Below are positions 1 to 8,373 of a stretch of DNA of 64,000 nt, in pieces. The stretch is from Hominilimicola fabiformis. Its GTDB lineage: Bacteria > Bacillota > Clostridia > UBA1381. Location of the stretch: contig NZ_JAJEQM010000001.1 in assembly GCF_020687385.1 (NCBI RefSeq), positions 124,001-188,000 on the forward strand, written 5' to 3'. Below the pieces are notes generated by a model. That model saw only the letters and a list, made by a program, of their open reading frames with translations, searched no databases and was not told where the DNA came from. Position 1 is the stretch's first letter. Every line of letters starts with the position of its first letter. A program made the translations under genes and the position numbers.

Positions 1-55
1 CCATAGCGGCAGCCCTCCTAAATGCCGCTAATTTATGTTAGCAGTAGACAAAAAG

Positions 56-88
56 AAGCGGCGGCTCTAAAAATTAAAGCCACCGCTT
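56..88. terminator. Hairpin, probable terminator
   Basis: Arms of 11 bases (56-66 AAGCGGCGGCT and 78-88 AGCCACCGCTT) pair with one mismatch around an AT-rich loop. A second hairpin follows at once. The 260 bases at the start of the window hold no gene I can support, only these structures. Confidence 0.5.
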
Positions 89-112
89 CAAATGCGCGTG
101 AAAATATGTCTG

Positions 113-148
113 CGCTACGACGGCTTTTTTTCTTTTGCTGTCGTAGCG
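113..148. terminator. Hairpin with T-rich loop, probable terminator
   Basis: CGCTACGACGGC (113-124) pairs with GCTGTCGTAGCG (137-148) with one mismatch. The loop is T-rich. It lies downstream of the - strand cargo block that ends at 261, so it could end that transcript. Confidence 0.45.
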
Positions 149-260
149 TAGAATTAGGAAGTGTGCATAAAAGACACTATTTTTTCAGTAGTGAGGAATC
201 CAAATTACCAAAACTTGTTACTCCACACCGAATAAAACCTACCATATCAAGCTATTTGAA

Positions 261-518
261 TCAGAGTTCAATTCTTGCTTTTGATGGTTTATCTTCACAA
301 TAGATAACTTTAATCGTTGTTCCCTTGTCAGGAATTTTGTTTCCTGCGCCAATCCATTTTTGGCAGGTGTAATCTTTGACGCCTATCGTGTATTTGACCT
401 TGATAATATGTGGAAAAGCTGCACCATCCATAGCATGGGTACGGACAGGTTTACGATTTACTTTTAACCACCATTGTTTTGTAACTGAAATTACAGTTCC
501 TGTTGTTTCCTTTTCCAT
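261..518 (-). CDS. Small conserved hypothetical protein of the ABC cargo block
   Basis: An 85-residue protein rich in basic residues and tryptophan, with no signal peptide or membrane segment. A GGAGG ribosome site lies about ten bases before the ATG. I recall close relatives next to lantibiotic-type ABC transporters on clostridial elements, sometimes mislabelled as sugar ABC permeases, but no function is known to me. It is the last gene of the - strand cargo cluster and may be cotranscribed with the exporter. Confidence 0.6.
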   Translation of the reverse strand: MEKETTGTVISVTKQWWLKVNRKPVRTHAMDGAAFPHIIKVKYTIGVKDYTCQKWIGAGNKIPDKGTTIKVIYCEDKPSKARIEL

Positions 519-576
519 AAGTTATACCTCCGATGTTAATTTAGAATGAGTAATTTTCTATTTAGATAGCTACATA

Positions 577-753
577 TTAAAGCAAACTGCCCTTTAATCC
601 TTTTTTGAAAACCAATACAGCCCTTTCGGTTCCCCAAAATGACATTGTGACAAGGCGATAGCTTTCCTTTTCCATTTCCTCTATTTTGGCATTGATTTTC
701 ACTGTCGCATTTTCAATAGTAATTTCTTCTAATAATTCTGTCCTATACATCAT
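577..753 (-). CDS. Small hypothetical protein
   Basis: A 58-residue protein starting at ATGATG behind a GGAGG site; an upstream in-frame ATG at 789 lacks a ribosome site. It is charged and looks soluble. It sits between the permease gene and the 261-518 gene in the same direction, probably in the same transcript. I do not recognise a family. Confidence 0.5.
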   Translation of the reverse strand: MMYRTELLEEITIENATVKINAKIEEMEKESYRLVTMSFWGTERAVLVFKKGLKGSLL

Positions 754-814
754 ATCTTTACCTCCATAATTATTAAATAGATGATACATATTTTCGGTTC
801 AATCTTTTTGGTAT

Positions 815-1588
815 TTACCAACCTTTTTTTCTAACTGCTTTTTTCTTCTTACCAACAGTCAATGTACCGGGTTCTTTCTTTTTATTTGCAAGAATAATCA
901 TAGAAATCAAGAAAGTCAAAACTATTGTAATGAAAGCGGGGAAAATGTGATAAGTATAACCATATTCCGCACCACAAGTAGGGTCTACTAAAATCATGCT
1001 TGCTTTAATCGGATAATAATTTAACAGTGTTCCTTCAAAAGTTCCAAAATATCCATACACAAAAGCTAGTGCAACTCCACCCAAAAAATTATTTGCCGAA
1101 CAACAGAATATCAGAATAATCGGCAAGACTGAAATATAAATTCCTATATTCGCCCCAGTAACACGAATAAACATATTGAGTAGATTGCCAAAATGAACTC
1201 CCGGAAATCCGACAATAATATTGATTACTAATGCTATCACACAACCTATAAGACTAAAGCTGATTGTCAACAGCAATAGAATAAGTAATTTTCCAGAAAG
1301 TAACTGTTTATATGGAATAGGAATTGTTAATATATTCTTCATAGTATCGTCTGTATATTCCCTTGTTATGATATAACCTGCAATCAGTGCAATAATAATC
1401 GGAAAAAATAAGGTACAATTACTAATCATAACCTGTTGCATAAAATAGTCAAACGTCCATGTCGGTCCACCGTTGGCTGTGGAATAAAACAGTGACAGCA
1501 ACGGAGAAAGTGTTGTCATAATAATTCCGGCTTTTATTACAGAATATCGTTTTAATTTTAAAAATTCAGTTTTTATTATATTTCTCAT
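815..1588 (-). CDS. ABC transporter permease (LanE/LanG or BcrB type)
   Basis: A 257-residue hydrophobic protein with about six membrane segments and a C-terminal tail rich in lysine (near KKKKAVRKK). This is the layout of ABC-2 type permeases of lantibiotic immunity and bacitracin exporters. The ATG at 1588 has a GAGG site in front, while the ATG at 1606 does not. It lies directly downstream of a second permease, so the exporter is probably a heterodimeric membrane part plus one ATPase. Its role is inferred as export or exclusion of a membrane-active peptide; the substrate cannot be read from sequence. Confidence 0.8.
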   Translation of the reverse strand: MRNIIKTEFLKLKRYSVIKAGIIMTTLSPLLSLFYSTANGGPTWTFDYFMQQVMISNCTLFFPIIIALIAGYIITREYTDDTMKNILTIPIPYKQLLSGKLLILLLLTISFSLIGCVIALVINIIVGFPGVHFGNLLNMFIRVTGANIGIYISVLPIILIFCCSANNFLGGVALAFVYGYFGTFEGTLLNYYPIKASMILVDPTCGAEYGYTYHIFPAFITIVLTFLISMIILANKKKEPGTLTVGKKKKAVRKKGW

Positions 1589-1593
1589 ATCTT

Positions 1594-2403
1594 TTACCTC
1601 GTCCATTTTTTATAAAAGCGAATTATCAGCCACAAAGAAAGTACAACTGTAATTGCCATAATAAAAATTGTATGGAAAGTAGTTGGTACAATCGCATAGG
1701 CTTCCGGCAAAAGATTATCTTTTTGCAAATTATCCATCATTAAGCCGCTTGTCCAGTTCATAACACATATAACCGGAAAAGAATTTAAGAAAGCAATTTT
1801 GGCAGCACTTATAGATGTCCCAATCGTTCCCAGTATGCCCCAGTTAAAAATGGAATAAAAAAAAGCAAGCAGGATAGAAAGTAAAAAACTTTTGTTAAAG
1901 TAAATAATTAAAAATACAATCGGTAAAGAAGCTGCTACGATAAGAACTCCAAAAATAAGGCTCATAAATATCTTATAAGTCATACCGTAAACCATTCCTA
2001 CATGAAACAATTTACAAAACAACGCAACAGACAATGTGCTTATCAGACAAAATGCAACGCTGAAAATAAAGAGCATAGAAATTTTTGCCATAATGAGTTG
2101 TGTATTTGTAACTGGAATTGTTCTAAGGTTTTTGGAAGTATCACAATCTCTTTCTATAAAAAACAAAATAGCGGCAATGATACCAATTAGACATGGAAGC
2201 AAAAAAACTAAACCATATCCCAACATCATTGTATAGACATAATCAAATCGGGTTTGAAGATAGTGTTCTGTTGTATCTGCACCAGTTCCCGCCTTTGCCA
2301 TATATGCCAAAATCAACGGAAAAAATAACGACAATGACATCAGTGCATACAACAGTCTTTTTCGCTTTAATTTCCAAAATTCGCACTTAATCAGTTTAAG
2401 CAA
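1594..2403 (-). CDS. ABC transporter permease (LanE/LanG or BcrB type)
   Basis: A 269-residue permease with about six membrane segments, paralogous in size and pattern to the next gene (both begin with a charged stretch containing EF.KLKR before the first membrane segment). It starts with TTG nine bases behind a GGAGG, and its first eight bases overlap the ATPase stop codon, so it is translationally coupled to the ATPase. The family is known to export bacitracin or lantibiotics. The exact drug is unknown. Confidence 0.8.
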   Translation of the reverse strand: MLKLIKCEFWKLKRKRLLYALMSLSLFFPLILAYMAKAGTGADTTEHYLQTRFDYVYTMMLGYGLVFLLPCLIGIIAAILFFIERDCDTSKNLRTIPVTNTQLIMAKISMLFIFSVAFCLISTLSVALFCKLFHVGMVYGMTYKIFMSLIFGVLIVAASLPIVFLIIYFNKSFLLSILLAFFYSIFNWGILGTIGTSISAAKIAFLNSFPVICVMNWTSGLMMDNLQKDNLLPEAYAIVPTTFHTIFIMAITVVLSLWLIIRFYKKWTR

Positions 2404-3322
2404 TTCCTTCGCCTCCTGTCACACGCTTGAAGTAATCTTCAAGACTTTCTTCACAAGTATGGGCTTCTGATACCTCCAATCCATTTTCTACAAAAGCAGT
2501 CACGATTTTTCCTACGGACAAATCAAGATTATGCAAGCGTAAATTGTGGTCGTCCTGTATAGAGAAATGACTCTCATGGAAAGTACGCTCTAAAATTCTT
2601 GCTGCCTGTGCGGTATCAGAAAGAGTAAATCGGATATGTTTGCTGCTTTTTTGTTCCAGTTCCGCAAGACTTTCTTCTTCCAATAGTGCGCCATGGTCGA
2701 TAATTCCAATATCATCTGCTAGCAAAGAAATCTCCGAAAGGATATGACTGGAAATTAAAATTGTTTTTCCCTTTGTATCGCAAAGCTCGCGAATAAAAGA
2801 ACGTACTTCTGCAATTCCAATCGGGTCAAGCCCATTGATAGGTTCATCTAAAATCAGAAGTTCAGGGTCGTGCATAACTGCAAGTGCAATCGCAAGCCGT
2901 TGTTTCATACCAAGAGAATACTGGGAAAACAGTTTTTTGTCTTTATAAGGCAATCCTACCAAATCCAATGTGTTTTTAATTGAATGACGGTTGGGTATGC
3001 CCCGTAAGGTAGCAAAAATTTGTAAGTTTTCCGTAGCAGTCAAATTAGGGTAAAAACCGGGTGACTCAATCAGACTACCGATACGGGGCAACAATTTCTT
3101 TTCATTCCCCTGCAAAGACTTTCCCCATATTTTAACTTCGCCGGAAGTTGGCTTTGTCAATCCAAGTAGCATTTTCATAGTGGTCGTTTTTCCGGCTCCG
3201 TTTCTTCCAAGCAGTCCGTAAATTCTCCCTTTCTGCACATGAATATTTAAGTCAGCGACACTCTTTTGTGAGCCGTACTGTTTGGTAAGATTTTTTGTTT
3301 CAATGATATAATTTTTGTCCAT
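2396..3322 (-). CDS. ABC transporter ATP-binding protein, BcrA/LanF type
   Basis: A 308-residue ATPase. Walker A is GRNGAGKTT (near residue 37), the signature region is YSLGMKQRLAIA, and Walker B is LLILDEPINGLDP. The C-terminal extension of about 90 residues is usual for bacitracin-type exporters. ATG at 3322 follows a clear AGGAGG; a longer frame to 3370 lacks a site. It energises the two permeases encoded downstream. Expression probably starts at the repeat-bearing promoter at 3348-3401 under control of the adjacent two-component system. The arrangement resembles the cationic-peptide resistance operons (Cpr-like) of clostridia, which is inference. Confidence 0.88.
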   Translation of the reverse strand: MDKNYIIETKNLTKQYGSQKSVADLNIHVQKGRIYGLLGRNGAGKTTTMKMLLGLTKPTSGEVKIWGKSLQGNEKKLLPRIGSLIESPGFYPNLTATENLQIFATLRGIPNRHSIKNTLDLVGLPYKDKKLFSQYSLGMKQRLAIALAVMHDPELLILDEPINGLDPIGIAEVRSFIRELCDTKGKTILISSHILSEISLLADDIGIIDHGALLEEESLAELEQKSSKHIRFTLSDTAQAARILERTFHESHFSIQDDHNLRLHNLDLSVGKIVTAFVENGLEVSEAHTCEESLEDYFKRVTGGEGIA

Positions 3323-3347
3323 ATTCAAACCTCCTGTTCTGTAAACT

Positions 3348-3401
3348 ATTCTATCATACCAACCTTGCATTAACCTTGCCGCAACCTTGCATTAACCTTG
3401 C
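3348..3401 (-). promoter_or_regulatory. ABC operon promoter with four 11-bp-phased repeats
   Basis: AACCTTGC occurs four times on the + strand at 3361, 3372, 3383 and 3394, exactly 11 bases apart; the 19-base double unit is repeated perfectly at 3361-3379 and 3383-3401. Read on the - strand, these GCAAGGTT repeats lie just before possible -10 boxes TATGAT (3353-3358) or TAGAAT (3348-3353). Direct repeats near one helical turn at a -35 position are the usual binding sites of OmpR-type regulators, so this is probably the operator for the response regulator at 4383-5075. Confidence 0.7.
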
Positions 3402-3428
3402 AATTTGAAATATTGTCCCAAAAATAAT

Positions 3429-3462
3429 TAAGGCTCCCGTCAAAAGAACGGGAGAACCTTAA
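3429..3462 (-). terminator. Terminator after the histidine kinase gene
   Basis: CTCCCGT and ACGGGAG form the core stem around CAAAAGA, with flanking AAGG/CCTT pairs, followed on the - strand by an AT-rich run. It overlaps the kinase stop codon and separates the regulator transcript from the ABC promoter. Confidence 0.6.
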
Positions 3463-4376
3463 TTTGCTAAGGGAAAAAGCAAAGTAAATTCCGTTCCTGT
3501 TCCCTGTGTGCTATTTGCTGTTATTGTGCCGTTCATTTTTTCTACAAGTTGGTGTGCGATAGAAAGCCCAAGACCGCTGCCTTTTTCAGACCGTCCCTTA
3601 TCGCATTTATAGAGCCGTTCAAAAATATGCTTCAAATCTTCTTTTTCAATCCCTATTCCATTATCTGCTAATCGGATTTGCATATTTTTTTCCTGCTTTG
3701 ATAGGATTATTTCTATTTTATCCGCATGACTGTGAGAAATTACATTCTGAATAAGATTGTTCAATATCCGCATATAGCCGTCCGTATCAAGTTTTACCCG
3801 GAAAGGCTGTTCGGGAATATCAATATTGTAATCTATCTGCTTATCTTCAAATATGGGTATCCAGTCAATCAAGATATTTCGTGTCAGCTCCGCAGCTTCA
3901 ACAATATTTATATCCATAGCAAACTCATTAGAATTTAATTTGAACCAGTCAAAAAGAACATCAATATATTCTTTCAAATCGTGAGCTTTGCGGCGGGCTG
4001 TTTCGATATAGTCGTCCCTGTCTTTTCCTGTAACAATTCCTTTATGTGCAGCGTCAAGATACCCAATAAGCGTTGTAAGCGGTGTCCGAACATCATGGGA
4101 AAGACTTGTCATAAGCTGTCGGTTTGTTTCTTCTGTCTGCCGGACAGTAGAAAGCCTGCTCTCATAAGACACAACAATCTCATTTATTTCATAGGCAAGA
4201 GGGGCTACCAGTTCATTTGTTGCAGATAAAATACGTCTGTTTCCATTTCCGTTTTTTACATCAATCAATGCGTCTGTTATCTCGGCTATCTGTTTTTTAA
4301 CACGTCGAATAGCAAAGCAGGAAACAAGAATAGAGAAAAGTGCAATTATTATGGATAGAAAAATGACTGCTTCCAT
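3459..4376 (-). CDS. Sensor histidine kinase
   Basis: A 305-residue kinase. One N-terminal membrane segment (residues about 3-22) is followed by a HAMP-like linker, the dimerisation helix with H-box SLSHDVRTPLTTL (near residue 94), and an ATPase domain with N box (NNLIQNV), DNGIGI and GSGLGLSI. The very short N terminus with no extracellular sensor domain is typical of kinases that sense through a partner ABC transporter. AGGAGG precedes the ATG. It probably phosphorylates the response regulator encoded just upstream. Confidence 0.88.
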   Translation of the reverse strand: MEAVIFLSIIIALFSILVSCFAIRRVKKQIAEITDALIDVKNGNGNRRILSATNELVAPLAYEINEIVVSYESRLSTVRQTEETNRQLMTSLSHDVRTPLTTLIGYLDAAHKGIVTGKDRDDYIETARRKAHDLKEYIDVLFDWFKLNSNEFAMDINIVEAAELTRNILIDWIPIFEDKQIDYNIDIPEQPFRVKLDTDGYMRILNNLIQNVISHSHADKIEIILSKQEKNMQIRLADNGIGIEKEDLKHIFERLYKCDKGRSEKGSGLGLSIAHQLVEKMNGTITANSTQGTGTEFTLLFPLAN

Positions 4377-4382
4377 AGAAAA

Positions 4383-5075
4383 TCAAACCTCCTTGTTAAA
4401 ACGATAACCGATACCTTTAATCGTTTGAATATATTTTGGACTTCCGGGATTTACCTCTAATTTCTTGCGAAGTCGGCTGATAATCGCCATAATGTTGCTG
4501 TCATCATAGAAATATTCCTCTCTCCACACTTCTTCATAAATCTGTTGCTTTGTCAGAATTTTCCCTTGATTTTTCGCGCAGTATAAGAGTAAGTCAAATT
4601 CTTTTGGAGGCAATTCAAAAGTTCCATTTTCCGTAGTAACAGAACGATTTTCAATATCAATTTTCAACCCGTCAAATTCAAGTTGCTGTGATATTCCGTC
4701 CTGTTGATTGAAACGGGTATAACGGCGTATAAGGGAAACGATACGGGCTATCAGTTCGTCCATGTCAAAAGGTTTTGTCAAATAATCATCAGCTCCTGCC
4801 CTTAAACCGCGTACTTTAGAAGCACTGTCATTTTTTGATGTAAACATCAAAATCGGCAGGCTGCTTTCTTTTCTAATTTCTTCCAATGTTTCAAATCCGT
4901 CCATACCAGGCATCATAACGTCCAGTATCACAAGTTGATATTCTCTCTCTTTTAATTTTTGTAATCCCTCTTTTCCCGTATTACAAAAATCAGCTTCTAT
5001 ATCTTCTGATAGCACGCTGCGTTTAATCAGCGCACAAAGTTCCTTATCATCATCTATAATCAAAACTTTATTCAT
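4383..5075 (-). CDS. OmpR-family response regulator
   Basis: A 230-residue regulator. The receiver domain has acidic residues in IIDDDKE, phosphoacceptor Asp in VILDVMMPGMDG and Lys in YLTKPFD. It is followed by a winged-helix DNA-binding domain (residues about 130-228, with LPPKEFDLL and IQTIKGIGYRF). The ATG at 5075 is chosen because AAAGGAG lies before it; it overlaps the end of the preceding HTH gene by eight bases. The likely target is the phased repeat array ahead of the ABC operon. Confidence 0.88.
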   Translation of the reverse strand: MNKVLIIDDDKELCALIKRSVLSEDIEADFCNTGKEGLQKLKEREYQLVILDVMMPGMDGFETLEEIRKESSLPILMFTSKNDSASKVRGLRAGADDYLTKPFDMDELIARIVSLIRRYTRFNQQDGISQQLEFDGLKIDIENRSVTTENGTFELPPKEFDLLLYCAKNQGKILTKQQIYEEVWREEYFYDDSNIMAIISRLRKKLEVNPGSPKYIQTIKGIGYRFNKEV

Positions 5076-5256
5076 GGTATAGCTCCTTTCCTTGTTTGGT
5101 TCTACCGTCAATCGGTTTTTCCGCGTCTTTTGGTATCAACCACATATACCCAAGTTTTGAAACACCCTGTATGCGTTTCTCCCTGCAAAGTATCTGTACC
5201 CGCCTTTCAGAAATTCCCCACTTCTTTGCTGCTTCGGGGCAAGACATATATTCCAT
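5068..5256 (-). CDS. Small helix-turn-helix DNA-binding protein (AlpA/excisionase-like fold)
   Basis: A 62-residue protein. Residues about 3-50 (CPEAAKKWGISERRVQILCR and GVSKLGYMWLIP) match the small winged helix of MerR/excisionase-like proteins. ATG at 5256 follows AAAGGACGGG. The stop overlaps the response regulator start, so the genes are coupled. It could be an extra regulator of the cargo cluster. A role as excisionase is unlikely because no integrase is adjacent. Confidence 0.65.
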   Translation of the reverse strand: MEYMSCPEAAKKWGISERRVQILCREKRIQGVSKLGYMWLIPKDAEKPIDGRTKQGKELYHE

Positions 5257-5293
5257 AACAACACCCGTCCTTTCTGAAAATCTTATCATAATA

Positions 5294-5322
5294 ATTATAG
5301 TCGGACACACGAACAATAGCAA
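5294..5322 (-). promoter_or_regulatory. Promoter of the HTH-regulator-kinase transcript
   Basis: On the - strand TTGCTA (5322-5317) and a perfect TATAAT (5299-5294) are 17 bases apart, about 40 bases before the ATG at 5256. It is a good sigma-A type promoter. Confidence 0.7.
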
Positions 5323-5417
5323 GTATATAAATATGAATTATTATGGCTATTTAGTGGAACTGTATAGACATATCCAAAGAGAAAGGGGAACAGTAAAATG
5401 TAACTGGGTGAATAAAT

Positions 5418-5771
5418 ATGGCAAAAAGACCGGTAGAAAAATATGACTTCAAGGCATTTGGAGAAGCTATAAAAGCTGCGCGGACGGGGCGCAAAGAAAG
5501 CCGCAAACAGGTAAGTGATGAAATGTATATTTCTCCTCGCTATCTTGCAAATATCGAAAACAAAGGACAGCACCCCAGTCTGCAAATCTTTTTTGAGCTT
5601 ATGCTTCGTTACAATATATCCGTAGACCAGTTTCTTTTAGATACGCCCACCCAAAAAGATACAAAGCGGCGGCAGCTCGACGCTCTCCTTGATGATATGA
5701 GCGATAATGGCATACGGATTGTAACGGCAACTGCAAAAGAAATTTCAGAAGTCGAAAAAGAGGACAAATAA
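5418..5771 (+). CDS. XRE-family regulator, Tn916 Orf9-type
   Basis: A 117-residue protein with an HTH-3 domain at residues about 15-75. It shares EKYDF.AFG.AIK.AR, the [17 protein letters not shown] helix region and ISVDQF with the Orf9 protein of the Tn916 element at 32457-32810, so the two are homologues serving different ICEs. In Tn916 Orf9 represses the regulatory genes that lead to excision; the same role here is inferred. Only a weak GGGTGA site precedes the ATG. It is divergent from the cargo operon. Confidence 0.8.
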   Translation: MAKRPVEKYDFKAFGEAIKAARTGRKESRKQVSDEMYISPRYLANIENKGQHPSLQIFFELMLRYNISVDQFLLDTPTQKDTKRRQLDALLDDMSDNGIRIVTATAKEISEVEKEDK

Positions 5772-5801
5772 ATGTGTCCGGCAAATTGAATATGATTTAG
5801 G

Positions 5802-5840
5802 AAGCGTTGTAATCTTTACAGATTGCAGCGTTTTTCTTTT
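5802..5840 (+). terminator. Terminator after the XRE gene
   Basis: GCGTTGTAATCT and AGATTGCAGCG form an imperfect stem around TTAC, followed by TTTTTCTTTT. It isolates the regulator from the mob genes downstream. Confidence 0.65.
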
Positions 5841-5900
5841 GCTCTTTTTTGGCATATAGAGCATTGCGTTGTAGTAACCAGTGAGGAAAAAACTTTCGTA

Positions 5901-5998
5901 GCAAGCATAGGAAAAGAGTACCCTTTTCCGTATTTTCTCCCTCCCGTCCTGCGGTGCGTCGGTTGAAAATTGCTTGTTGGGAAGTGTCCCAAACCCTC
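5901..5998 (+). other. Candidate oriT / two-part leader box, left copy
   Basis: Box A at 5901-5932 contains GGAAAAG/CTTTTCC arms around a GTAC centre. Box B at 5970-5998 contains the stem TTGGGA-AGTG-TCCCAA followed by ACCCTC. Both boxes recur, in the same order relative to the gene but on the opposite strand, at 13573-13670 in front of the ArdA/YodL gene. Position directly upstream of mobC and the relaxase, plus the hairpin, fits a nick region for a MOBP relaxase. A protein operator shared by two transcripts is the alternative. Confidence 0.5.
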
Positions 5999-6019
5999 GG
6001 AACGGAAAGGAGTGATTGC

Positions 6020-6349
6020 ATGAATGGACGCAAAAGAAAAGTACAAATCAAATTCTATGTAACAGAGGAAGAACGGGCATTGATTGAGCAGAAAATGAAG
6101 CTCGTCCCCACCCGGAACATGGCGGCGTATCTTCGCAAGATTGCCATTGACGGGTATATCATTCAGACAGACCATAGCGACATAAAAGCCATGACAGCGG
6201 AGATACAGAAAATCGGGGTCAATATCAATCAGATTGCAAAGCGTGTCAACGCGACAGGCAGCGTCTACCAAGAGGACATAGAGGAAATAAAGGGGGTGCT
6301 TGCGGAGATATGGCGGTTACAAAGATTAAGCCTATTAAAAGCACGTTGA
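6020..6349 (+). CDS. mobC: MobC-like relaxosome accessory protein
   Basis: A 109-residue basic protein with an N-terminal ribbon-helix-helix-like stretch (RKVQIKFYVTEEERALI) and the GVNINQIAKRVN motif near residue 75 that marks the MobC/relaxosome family. ATG at 6020 follows AAAGGAG; a longer frame to 5954 would run through the oriT candidate. It overlaps the relaxase gene by 40 bases, so the two are coupled. It should bind oriT and help the relaxase nick. Confidence 0.85.
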   Translation: MNGRKRKVQIKFYVTEEERALIEQKMKLVPTRNMAAYLRKIAIDGYIIQTDHSDIKAMTAEIQKIGVNINQIAKRVNATGSVYQEDIEEIKGVLAEIWRLQRLSLLKAR

Positions 6350-7659
6350 GCAAAGCCCTTGACTATATCCAAAACCCGGATAAAACAGACGGGAAAACGC
6401 TTGTGTCCTCCTTTGGGTGCAGCTATGAAACGGCAGATATTGAGTTTGGATTTACGCTTGCACAAGCCATAGAGAAAGGGAACAATCTCGCCCACCATTT
6501 GATACAGTCCTTTGAGCCGGGGGAAGTGGATTATGAGAAAGCCCACGAAATCGGGAAACAGCTTGCCGACGCGGTAACAAAGGGACAGCATGAATACGTC
6601 TTAACTACCCACATAGACAAAGGGCATATCCATAACCATATCATTTTTTGTGCGGTCAATTTTGTTGACTACCACAAATACAATTCCAATAAACGCAGCT
6701 ACTATGGCATACGGAACATGAGCGATAAGCTGTGCCGGGAAAACGGGCTGTCCGTTGTCGTTCCGGGTAAGGGCAGCAAGGGAAAAAGCTATGCAGAATA
6801 TCAAGCGGAAAAGGTCGGTGCAAGTTGGAAAGGCAAGCTGAAAATTACCGTTGATACGCTTATCCCCCAAGTGGCAAGTTTTGAAGAATTGTTGCAGCGG
6901 TTACAGGCAGCGGGCTATGAGATAAAGCCGGGAAAATATATCTCCTGCCGCGCTCCGGGACAGGAACGGTTTACCCGCTTAAAAACCCTCGGTGCAGATT
7001 ATACAGAGGAAGCAATCAAAGAACGGATAGAGGGCAAGCGCACAAAGGCGGCGAAAGCTCCCAAAGAGCAGCGCGGCGTATCGCTGCTTATTGACATTGA
7101 AAACAGTATCAAGGCAGCGCAGAGCCGGGGCTATGAACAGTGGGCGAAAATCCATAATCTGAAACTGGCTGCAAAGACTATGAATTTCTTGACAGAACAT
7201 AAGATTGAGCAGTACGCAGATTTAGTCAGCCGGATTGAGGAAGTAAATGCGGAAAATGAAAAGACAGCAGACGCATTAAAGAGCGTGGAGAAACGTCTTG
7301 CAAACATGGCGGTGCTGATGAAGCACGTTACCACCTACCAAAAGACAAAACCTGTCTATGAAGCATACCGCAGGGCAAAGGATAAGGACGCATACCGGGC
7401 AAAGCAGGAAAGCAGTCTGATACTCCATGAAGCAGCGGCAAAGGCACTAAAAACGGCGGGCGTTTCCAAGCTCCCGAATGTCGCCGCGCTACAAGTAGAC
7501 TATGAAAAGCTCCGGGAACAGAAAGAAGCCCTTTACGCGGACTATGGCAAACTGAAAAAACAGGTCAAAGAGTACGACGTTATCAAACAGAACATAGACA
7601 GCATTTTACGGCAGCCAAGAGAGCCGGAACGGGAAAAAGGGAAAGAACGCGGGGAGTAG
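6310..7659 (+). CDS. Relaxase, MOBP (MobA/VirD2) family
   Basis: A 449-residue relaxase. The N-terminal domain has the metal-binding histidine cluster HIDKGHIHNHI near residue 100 and an expected active-site tyrosine near residue 17 (DYIQNP). The C-terminal half is a long basic coiled coil ending in a charged tail. It starts inside mobC. It should nick the element A oriT, stay attached to the 5' end and be delivered by the VirD4 protein at 25188-26975. It is convergent with the transfer operon. Confidence 0.88.
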   Translation: MAVTKIKPIKSTLSKALDYIQNPDKTDGKTLVSSFGCSYETADIEFGFTLAQAIEKGNNLAHHLIQSFEPGEVDYEKAHEIGKQLADAVTKGQHEYVLTTHIDKGHIHNHIIFCAVNFVDYHKYNSNKRSYYGIRNMSDKLCRENGLSVVVPGKGSKGKSYAEYQAEKVGASWKGKLKITVDTLIPQVASFEELLQRLQAAGYEIKPGKYISCRAPGQERFTRLKTLGADYTEEAIKERIEGKRTKAAKAPKEQRGVSLLIDIENSIKAAQSRGYEQWAKIHNLKLAAKTMNFLTEHKIEQYADLVSRIEEVNAENEKTADALKSVEKRLANMAVLMKHVTTYQKTKPVYEAYRRAKDKDAYRAKQESSLILHEAAAKALKTAGVSKLPNVAALQVDYEKLREQKEALYADYGKLKKQVKEYDVIKQNIDSILRQPREPEREKGKERGE

Positions 7660-7751
7660 TTTTGTTCATACTTGTGTGATATAATAGTTCCTATCAAAGA
7701 CAGTAGCCACATACTAAAGTGATACATTTTCAGCAAAGGAAGTGTCAGAAA

Positions 7752-7982
7752 ATGGAACAGGAAATGCCGGACTATGAAACGATATGCGCTGCCGTTGTGG
7801 GCGAAAAATGGGCGTTGGAAAAGGTGCTTGATTGTTACGGCGACGAAATCAACCGCCTTGCAATGGTAAAAAAGTGTCAGCCGGACGGGACTATCAAAGA
7901 GGAAATCGACGAAGATTTACGGCAAACACTCATAATGAAACTGTTAGAAGCTATCCCACAATTTCCAATGGAAAAGGAGTGA
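7752..7982 (+). CDS. HTH domain protein, Tn916 Orf8-type
   Basis: A 76-residue acidic protein. ETICAAVVGEKWALEKVLDCYGDEI aligns in pattern with the Orf8 protein at 31303-31533 (LIVKATDGDTEAINQILHHY), the conjugative-transposon HTH family that is paired with a sigma-like protein. The ATG at 7752 has AAAGGAAG in front; the GTG at 7719 does not. No Orf7-like sigma partner is seen next to it here. A regulatory role is inferred. Confidence 0.65.
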   Translation: MEQEMPDYETICAAVVGEKWALEKVLDCYGDEINRLAMVKKCQPDGTIKEEIDEDLRQTLIMKLLEAIPQFPMEKE

Positions 7983-7986
7983 TACC

Positions 7987-8373
7987 ATGACACGCGGAGA
8001 AATTTGGAAAGACTTTTTCAAGAGAAACGTTTTGCCCGCCGTTATTGCATTGTTTTTATTCTTCATGTTCAAGAACATCTTTACAGAGGACGGGTAGACC
8101 AATTACTTTTATGTATGGCTGTGCTGCGGTATCCCCTTTGGCATTCGCCGTATGTTCGTATGGCTTGTACCGCATGGATATGACATAGCTGGAACGGTGG
8201 GTATCGTTGCCATTAACTTCATTTTGGACGGCATTATCGGCGGGGGCATTTTAATATGGCGGCTTGTCGTTGCTACGTGGTATATCCCCCTTACGATATA
8301 CCGTTTACTTACCGCAGATAAGAGTGCAACCCCTCAAATCAATATAGAGAAAGGATTTAAAAGTTATGAATGA
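7987..8373 (+). pseudogene. DUF6050-family membrane protein, broken by an amber codon
   Basis: Reading from the ATG at 7987, 36 codons lead to TAG at 8095-8097, and the same frame then stays open to TGA at 8371-8373. The two halves read as one protein of about 128 residues: a charged start, a first membrane segment (VIALFLFFMF), then FYVWLCCGIPFGIRRMF and two further hydrophobic stretches. I recall intact relatives beside relaxase genes in Tn1549-type elements with a normal codon at this place. A 36-residue product, amber suppression or a restart at 8152 are possible. Confidence 0.75.

Noticed and set aside
22-303. A 93-codon + strand frame at the window start
   Set aside because: It crosses two hairpins that look like terminators and overlaps the end of the 261-518 gene; no ribosome site.
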